Assembly (NCBI GenBank): GCA_946481035.1
Contig: CAMLNK010000090.1
Span: 1 to 9,335, forward strand
DNA from: an uncultured Dyadobacter sp.
GTDB lineage: Bacteria > Bacteroidota > Bacteroidia > Cytophagales > Spirosomataceae
Length of the DNA: 9,335 nt
Direction of reading: 5' to 3'
How positions within the stretch are numbered: the first letter of the stretch is position 1; every line of letters begins with the position of its first letter. Of this stretch, positions 6,321 through 9,335 are shown in pieces. Position numbers and translations under genes: made by a program. The notes below the pieces were generated by a model. It ran no database searches. It had not been told where the DNA came from and saw only the letters and a program-made list of their open reading frames with translations.

Positions 6321-7030
6321 GCCATATTGTGGAACACACGTACCACATCGTCGTCTTCCTCGATCTTCTCGATCAGTTTCTCGACTTCGGCCACCTGCTC
6401 GTCACTCAATGTTTTGGTATCGTTCGGAATGCGTTCGAAATCCGCTTCGACGATCTCATAGCCATTCTCTTCAAAATAATGCTGTAACGCGCCGAAAGCC
6501 GGGAACTCGCCGTAAATGTTGATCAGGCCGGTTTCTTCATCGAGGAATACCTCTTCACCACCCGCGTCGATCAGTTCAAATTCCAGCTCTTCGATGTCCT
6601 TGCCGGTGTTCTTGATTTTGAAGATGCATTTGCGGTCGAAAATGAAGTCGAGCATCCCCATCGTTCCGAGACTTCCGCCCAGCTTGTTGAAATAGCTCCT
6701 TACGTTCGCAACGGTGCGGGTAGGGTTGTCGGTGGTACTTTCCACGAGGATTGCGATCCCGTGCGGGCCGTAACCTTCATATACCATTTCCTTGTAATCC
6801 TCCTGGTCCTTGGATGACGCCCGTTTGATGGCCCTTTCGACGGTTTCTTTGGGCATGTTCACTGCTTTTGCATTTTGCAGCAGTACCCGGAGTTTGGAGT
6901 TGGTGGCCGGATCAGCGGTTCCGTTTTTCACTGCGAGAACGATCTCCTTACCAATCCTGGTGAAAGTTTTGGCCATCTTGTCCCACCGCTTGAACATCCG
7001 CGCCTTTCTGTATTCAAAAGCCCTTCCCAT
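6317..7030 (-). CDS. yebC: YebC/PmpR family protein (TACO1 homologue)
   Basis: The family was long described as a transcriptional regulator and is now linked to relief of ribosome stalling at proline-rich stretches; mitochondrial TACO1 activates COX1 translation. The protein has 237 residues, the normal length. The N-terminal helical domain has RKARMFKRWDKMAKTFTRIGKEI (split at 8-30), then NSKLRVLLQNAKAVNMPKE (44-62). The core has VYEGYGPHGIAILVE (83-97), NPTRTVANVR (102-111) and GGSLGTMGMLDFIF (118-131). An acidic C-terminus with EKIEEDDDVVRVFHN follows. The MGRAFEYRKAR start replaces the MAGHSKW of proteobacteria and is the form I expect in Bacteroidetes. It begins at ATG 7030. It converges on the Gre-like gene with a 4-bp overlap (6317-6320). 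Confidence 0.95.
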   Translation of the reverse strand: MGRAFEYRKARMFKRWDKMAKTFTRIGKEIVLAVKNGTADPATNSKLRVLLQNAKAVNMPKETVERAIKRASSKDQEDYKEMVYEGYGPHGIAILVESTTDNPTRTVANVRSYFNKLGGSLGTMGMLDFIFDRKCIFKIKNTGKDIEELEFELIDAGGEEVFLDEETGLINIYGEFPAFGALQHYFEENGYEIVEADFERIPNDTKTLSDEQVAEVEKLIEKIEEDDDVVRVFHNMA

Positions 7031-7089
7031 ACTTATAATGTATTAGTAGTTATTTTAATGTTGGTACCTTGGTATTGTCAATTGTGCCG

Positions 7090-7097
7090 CAAATTTA
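7090..7097 (-). promoter_or_regulatory. -7 element of yebC
   Basis: The minus strand reads TAAATTTG, an exact TAnnTTTG match, 59 bp upstream of the yebC ATG. A well-placed -33 TTTG is not evident. The same 116-bp divergent gap must also drive the acetyltransferase gene, for which I see no clear element beyond a loosely spaced TA...TTTG near 7123-7134. Confidence 0.5.
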
Positions 7098-7146
7098 TAA
7101 AAACGGTCAATATCAGATAAAATAAATTCTTTTGCCTCAAACTTTC

Positions 7147-7605
7147 ATGAAATATCAACTCGACTGGCACTTTCAAACATTCGACGAACTGACTACAACG
7201 GAGCTATACGGCATACTACGATTACGCAGTGAAGTTTTCGTACTCGAACAACGGTGCTGTTTTCTCGATATGGACAACAAAGACCAGCTTAGCTACCATC
7301 TTTCAGGCTACCAGGACGGTAATCTGATGGCATTTGCACGGATTGTCCCGCCGGGTTTGTCCTATGAATATCCCGCAATCGGGCGGATCGTCGTCTCGCC
7401 GAAAGGACGCGGGGCGGGATACGGGATCGAGCTGCTGCAAGTTTCGATTCAAAAACTGGAAGAATTGTATGGCAACGTCCCGATCCGGATCGGTGCGCAG
7501 CTGTACCTTAAAAGGTTCTATGAGTCGTTCGGTTTCAGGCAGTCAGGAGATGTTTACCTCGAAGATGACATCGAACATATCGAAATGACGAGGCCAAATT
7601 CGTAG
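7147..7605 (+). CDS. GNAT N-acetyltransferase, ElaA family
   Basis: A 152-residue acetyl-CoA-dependent transferase of the ElaA branch of the GNAT superfamily, whose physiological acceptor is not known. Landmarks are LRLRSEVFVLEQRCCFLDMDNKD (split at 25-46), typical of ElaA N-termini, then AFARIVPPG (62-70) and IGRIVVSPKGRGAGYGIELL (78-97), which carries the pyrophosphate-binding R/G-rich loop. C-terminal AQLYLKRFYESFGF (117-130) is the usual strand 6/helix 4 region. Start: a TTG at 7132 is in frame, but ATG 7147 gives the normal family length and is preferred. There is no strong Shine-Dalgarno. It appears monocistronic and is followed by a strong hairpin. Confidence 0.9.
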   Translation: MKYQLDWHFQTFDELTTTELYGILRLRSEVFVLEQRCCFLDMDNKDQLSYHLSGYQDGNLMAFARIVPPGLSYEYPAIGRIVVSPKGRGAGYGIELLQVSIQKLEELYGNVPIRIGAQLYLKRFYESFGFRQSGDVYLEDDIEHIEMTRPNS

Positions 7606-7624
7606 AAATTACAAAAAGTGCGAC

Positions 7625-7649
7625 CTTTTGGGGAATCGTTTCCCAAAAG
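7625..7649 (+). terminator. Strong hairpin behind the acetyltransferase gene
   Basis: CTTTTGGGGAA (7625-7635) pairs with TTTCCCAAAAG (7639-7649), giving 11 pairs including one G-T, around a three-base loop TCG. No U-tract follows on the plus strand, so it may be a weak terminator or an RNA-stabilising 3' end. A smaller stem GTGTT/AACAC (7649-7653 with 7663-7667) follows at once. Confidence 0.5.
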
Positions 7650-7768
7650 TGTTGAAATAATAAACACCGCATGTAACCGCAAAATGTGTTCAAACGGGGT
7701 TGAAACAGGATATTAGGGGAAAATTGTAGTAACTAATCTACATTTCGATAAAAAAAGTTTGATATAAA
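7650..7768. other. Gene-free stretch with several small dyads
   Basis: No convincing gene is present. Visible small inverted repeats are TTCAA/TTGAA (7689-7693 with 7700-7704, loop ACGGGG) and TGTAG/CTACA (7725-7729 with 7738-7742). The second lies just upstream of the candidate leader promoter and could be an operator. A ten-codon ORF (7684-7716) has no ribosome-binding site and is not called. Confidence 0.3.
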
Positions 7769-7798
7769 TTGCTCGTAAACGCTTTCTTTCCTAATTTG
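7769..7798 (+). promoter_or_regulatory. Candidate promoter for the metF leader
   Basis: TTG (7769-7771) and TAATTTG (7792-7798) are 20 bp apart, close to the Bacteroidetes -33 TTTG / -7 TAnnTTTG arrangement, though the -7 box is one base short. Transcription would start near 7805 and run into the structured leader before metF. Confidence 0.4.
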
Positions 7799-7804
7799 GC
7801 ACAG

Positions 7805-7948
7805 AATTTTAGTTATTAGTATTCAGTCAAGCAAATTGTTGCTTTGGGACTGACGCCCTGTCAGCAACCCAATTAACATTTTTGACGAACACTGATAGAG
7901 GAGGGTTTACGTGGAATGGCCTACTGTAATGCGGTAGGCCATTTTTTT
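7805..7948 (+). ncRNA. Candidate structured leader RNA or small RNA upstream of metF
   Basis: From a predicted start near 7805 the RNA folds into a compact element. Hairpin 1 is AAGCAA/TTGCTT (7829-7834 with 7839-7844, loop ATTG). Hairpin 2 is TTGGG-A-CTGAC/GTCAG-CAA-CCCAA (7844-7854 with 7860-7872, loop GCCCT). A closing stem GTCAA/TTGAC (7826-7830 with 7882-7886) can be extended by TCA/TGA (7823-7825 with 7893-7895). AGGAGG (7899-7904) and an intrinsic terminator follow. AACCC (7866-7870) can pair alternatively with GGGTT (7903-7907), suggesting a switch. GGGACTG...GCAACC recalls the S-box core, but the GAGGGA and P3/P4 parts are missing, so I do not name a class. A SAM-responsive role is an inference from the metF neighbour only. 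Confidence 0.5.
7915..7948 (+). terminator. Intrinsic terminator just upstream of metF
   Basis: AATGGCCTAC (7915-7924) pairs perfectly with GTAGGCCATT (7934-7943) around a nine-base loop, and T continues to 7948, giving seven T in all. It ends 41 bp before the metF ATG and points the same way, so it either attenuates metF or ends an independent small RNA. Confidence 0.8.
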
Positions 7949-7990
7949 GCTTTCTTTGTACTCGTTTACAACACACCATCACATTTATAA
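7916..7990 (+). CDS. Possible 24-residue leader peptide coupled to metF
   Basis: An ATG at 7916, eleven bases behind AGGAGG (7899-7904), opens a 24-codon frame whose TAA (7988-7990) overlaps the metF ATG by one base (TAATG). The peptide would be hydrophobic, with FFAFFVLV in the middle, encoded partly by the terminator stem and its T-run. A ribosome translating it would cross the terminator and could hand over to metF, which has no Shine-Dalgarno of its own. It resembles no peptide I know. The phylum seldom relies on AGGAGG, so the frame may be accidental. Confidence 0.25.
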   Translation: MAYCNAVGHFFAFFVLVYNTPSHL

Positions 7991-8946
7991 TGACGAAAGT
8001 AACCGAGTACATCCGCCGTGCGGAAGGAAAGACCCTATTCTCCATCGAGATCATTCCCCCACTGAAAGGGCAGAATATCAATGAACTGCTGAATTCCATT
8101 GAGCCATTGATGGAATTTAATCCTCCTTTTGTAGATGTGACCTACCACCGCGAAGAGCTGATCGACAGGGTGAGCCCGGACGGTACCATTGAGCGCATAC
8201 CGATCCGCAAACGCCCCGGCACCGTGGGTATATGCGCCCGCCTCATGGAACGCTTCAAAGTGGATGCGGTGCCGCATGTGATTTGCGGTGGCTTTACCAA
8301 AGACGAAACCGAAGATGTACTGATCGACCTGCATTATCTGGGCATCGATAATGTGCTCGTGCTGCGTGGCGATCCAGAGAAATCCGCAGGCGTTTTCCGG
8401 CCGAAGCCGGGCGGGCATACTTACGCTTCCGAGCTGGTAACGCAGGTAGATAATATGAATAAGGGTATCCTGCTCCATGCGGAAACCGAAAATTCACCAA
8501 CCGACTTTTGCATCGGCGTAGCGGGCTATCCTGAAAAGCATTTGGACGCGGCCTCGTTCGATTCGGATTATGCAGCTTTAAAAAGGAAAGTCGAGTTGGG
8601 GGCCAATTATATTGTAACCCAGATGTTTTTCGATAACCAGAAGTATTTCAGCTTCGTAGAACGCTGCCGCGCCGAGGGCATTACCGTCCCCATTATCCCC
8701 GGTTTGAAACCATTGTCGACCCGGAGACAACTGACCGTCCTGGCCGATATATTTCACCTGGAATTCCCGCAGGAGCTTGTAAAAGAGGTTGAAAAGTGTG
8801 CTACCGATAAAGAAGTGCGGCAGGTAGGCATTGAATGGGGCATTCAGCAATGCAAGGAGCTGCTGGCCTACGGCGTACCCGTGCTGCATTTTTATACCAT
8901 GGGCAAATCCGACAACGTGTCGCAGATCGCCCGCGGCGTATTTTAA
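7990..8946 (+). CDS. metF: 5,10-methylenetetrahydrofolate reductase
   Basis: MetF is a cytoplasmic FAD enzyme that uses NAD(P)H to reduce 5,10-methylene-THF to 5-methyl-THF, the methyl donor for methionine synthase. The 318-residue TIM-barrel protein is full length for a bacterial enzyme. FSIEIIPP (17-24) carries Glu20, matching the catalytic Glu28 of E. coli. VDVTYHREE (48-56), PHVICGGFTKDE (95-106) and LVLRGDP (123-129), whose Asp128 matches Asp120, follow. Then come IGVAGYPEKH (175-184), IVTQMFFD (208-215), whose Gln211 matches Gln183, and PIIPGLKP (234-241). The start at ATG 7990 has no Shine-Dalgarno. Upstream lie an intrinsic terminator and a structured leader, so expression is probably attenuated. 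No methionine synthase gene is adjacent. Confidence 0.96.
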   Translation: MTKVTEYIRRAEGKTLFSIEIIPPLKGQNINELLNSIEPLMEFNPPFVDVTYHREELIDRVSPDGTIERIPIRKRPGTVGICARLMERFKVDAVPHVICGGFTKDETEDVLIDLHYLGIDNVLVLRGDPEKSAGVFRPKPGGHTYASELVTQVDNMNKGILLHAETENSPTDFCIGVAGYPEKHLDAASFDSDYAALKRKVELGANYIVTQMFFDNQKYFSFVERCRAEGITVPIIPGLKPLSTRRQLTVLADIFHLEFPQELVKEVEKCATDKEVRQVGIEWGIQQCKELLAYGVPVLHFYTMGKSDNVSQIARGVF

Positions 8947-8955
8947 ATTGGACGT

Positions 8956-8984
8956 GCCGGGTGCTGCTTACCGTGGCCCCCGGC
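8956..8984. terminator. Hairpin between metF and the ybjQ-like gene
   Basis: GCCGGG (8956-8961) pairs with CCCGGC (8979-8984) with a 17-nt loop in the 39-bp convergent gap. No T-run follows on either strand, so termination activity is uncertain. Confidence 0.35.
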
Positions 8985-8985
8985 G

Positions 8986-9306
8986 CTATTCATAGCACAC
9001 CGCGGTGCCGTTGGCGCTCACCATGAGCATCGAGCTGCCGTTTCCGATCGTTTCGAGGTCGATATCCACGCCGATCACCGCATTGGCGCCCAGGCGTTGC
9101 GCCTGCTCCATCATTTCGCGGATGGCAATGCTTTTGGCCTCCCGCAGCCCCTGCTCGTACGAGCCCGAGCGCCCGCCCACCACGTCGCGTATGCCCGCGA
9201 GGAAGTCTTTGACGAAGTTGGCCCCGATAATGGCTTCACCATTCACCAGTCCGATATACTTAGTGATTCTTTTACCTTCGATATTCGGGGTAGTAGTAAC
9301 AAGCAT
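8986..9306 (-). CDS. YbjQ/UPF0145 family protein
   Basis: This 106-residue protein matches the small, probably oligomeric YbjQ (UPF0145) family, sometimes called heavy-metal-binding domain proteins; no reaction is established. Typical family segments in order are [14 protein letters not shown] (1-14), [19 protein letters not shown] (17-35), [18 protein letters not shown] (41-58), [19 protein letters not shown] (65-83) and the C-terminal [12 protein letters not shown] (95-106). The length is normal and the first ATG is used. No signal peptide or membrane segment is visible, so it should be cytoplasmic. Only 29 bp upstream of the gene are in the window, with no clear promoter. It converges on metF. 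Confidence 0.92.
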   Translation of the reverse strand: MLVTTTPNIEGKRITKYIGLVNGEAIIGANFVKDFLAGIRDVVGGRSGSYEQGLREAKSIAIREMMEQAQRLGANAVIGVDIDLETIGNGSSMLMVSANGTAVCYE

Positions 9307-9335
9307 GCGATTTCAGGTTTGATTGGTGTTGATTT

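Noticed and set aside
7684..7716. Ten-codon ORF in the acetyltransferase-metF gap
   Set aside because: No ribosome-binding site, no promoter and no recognisable feature; expected by chance.
7823..7910. A canonical S-box (SAM-I) riboswitch before metF
   Set aside because: Only GGGACTG and GCAACC are shared. The GAGGGA kink-turn part, the long P2 loop and P3/P4 helices are absent, so the class name is not justified from reading alone.
8035..8478. Minus-strand 147-codon frame opposite metF
   Set aside because: Shadow of a strongly conserved metF coding strand.
1..9335. Mobile element, prophage, toxin-antitoxin, CRISPR or tRNA/rRNA genes
   Set aside because: No transposase, integrase, repeat-spacer pattern, tRNA-like fold or terminal repeats were seen; base and codon use look uniform by eye.

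Overview
The window comes from a Bacteroidota chromosome. A Cytophagales member close to Dyadobacter or its relatives is my best guess, but that is inference. The support is a GWxTD-domain lipoprotein next to rlmB, a small Gre-like protein of a kind typical of this phylum, the Bacteroidetes form of YebC, Bacteroidetes-type -7 elements (TAnnTTTG) in several intergenic gaps, and weak or absent Shine-Dalgarno sequences before most genes. The genes are housekeeping and densely packed. I see no insertion sequence, phage gene, CRISPR array, tRNA or rRNA.

Layout. The 3' part of mnmA (+, cut by the left edge) converges on rlmB across a 13-bp inverted repeat that can terminate both. A minus-strand run follows, read right to left: a DECR-like short-chain reductase, a GWxTD lipoprotein, and rlmB, which overlaps the lipoprotein by 25 bp. 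A divergent gap leads to an AlkD-like HEAT-repeat protein (+), which ends directly against pyrB (-) with no base between them. A second divergent gap, with good -7 elements on both strands, separates pyrB from a Gre-like protein (+). That gene shares a TTAA stop with a convergent yebC (-). A third divergent gap leads to an ElaA-like acetyltransferase (+). Then come 384 bp without a conventional gene, metF (+), and a convergent ybjQ-like gene (-).

The most interesting region is 7606-7989. It starts with a strong hairpin behind the acetyltransferase. It then holds a candidate promoter, a compact two-hairpin element with a closing stem (7823-7895), an AGGAGG, and a textbook intrinsic terminator (10-bp stem and seven T) just before metF. 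A 24-codon ORF begins at the terminator's first stem base and ends in TAATG, overlapping the metF start codon by one base. This looks like a methionine/one-carbon attenuation leader or a small RNA, but it does not fit the S-box consensus, so its class is open.

Functionally the genes cover tRNA thiolation (mnmA), 23S rRNA 2'-O-methylation (rlmB), translation of difficult sequences (yebC), transcription elongation (Gre-like), pyrimidine synthesis (pyrB), methyl-folate supply (metF) and unsaturated acyl-CoA reduction (SDR). Two proteins merit a second look because the obvious database name may mislead: the Gre-like protein, and the AlkD-like protein, which seems to lack the catalytic aspartate.
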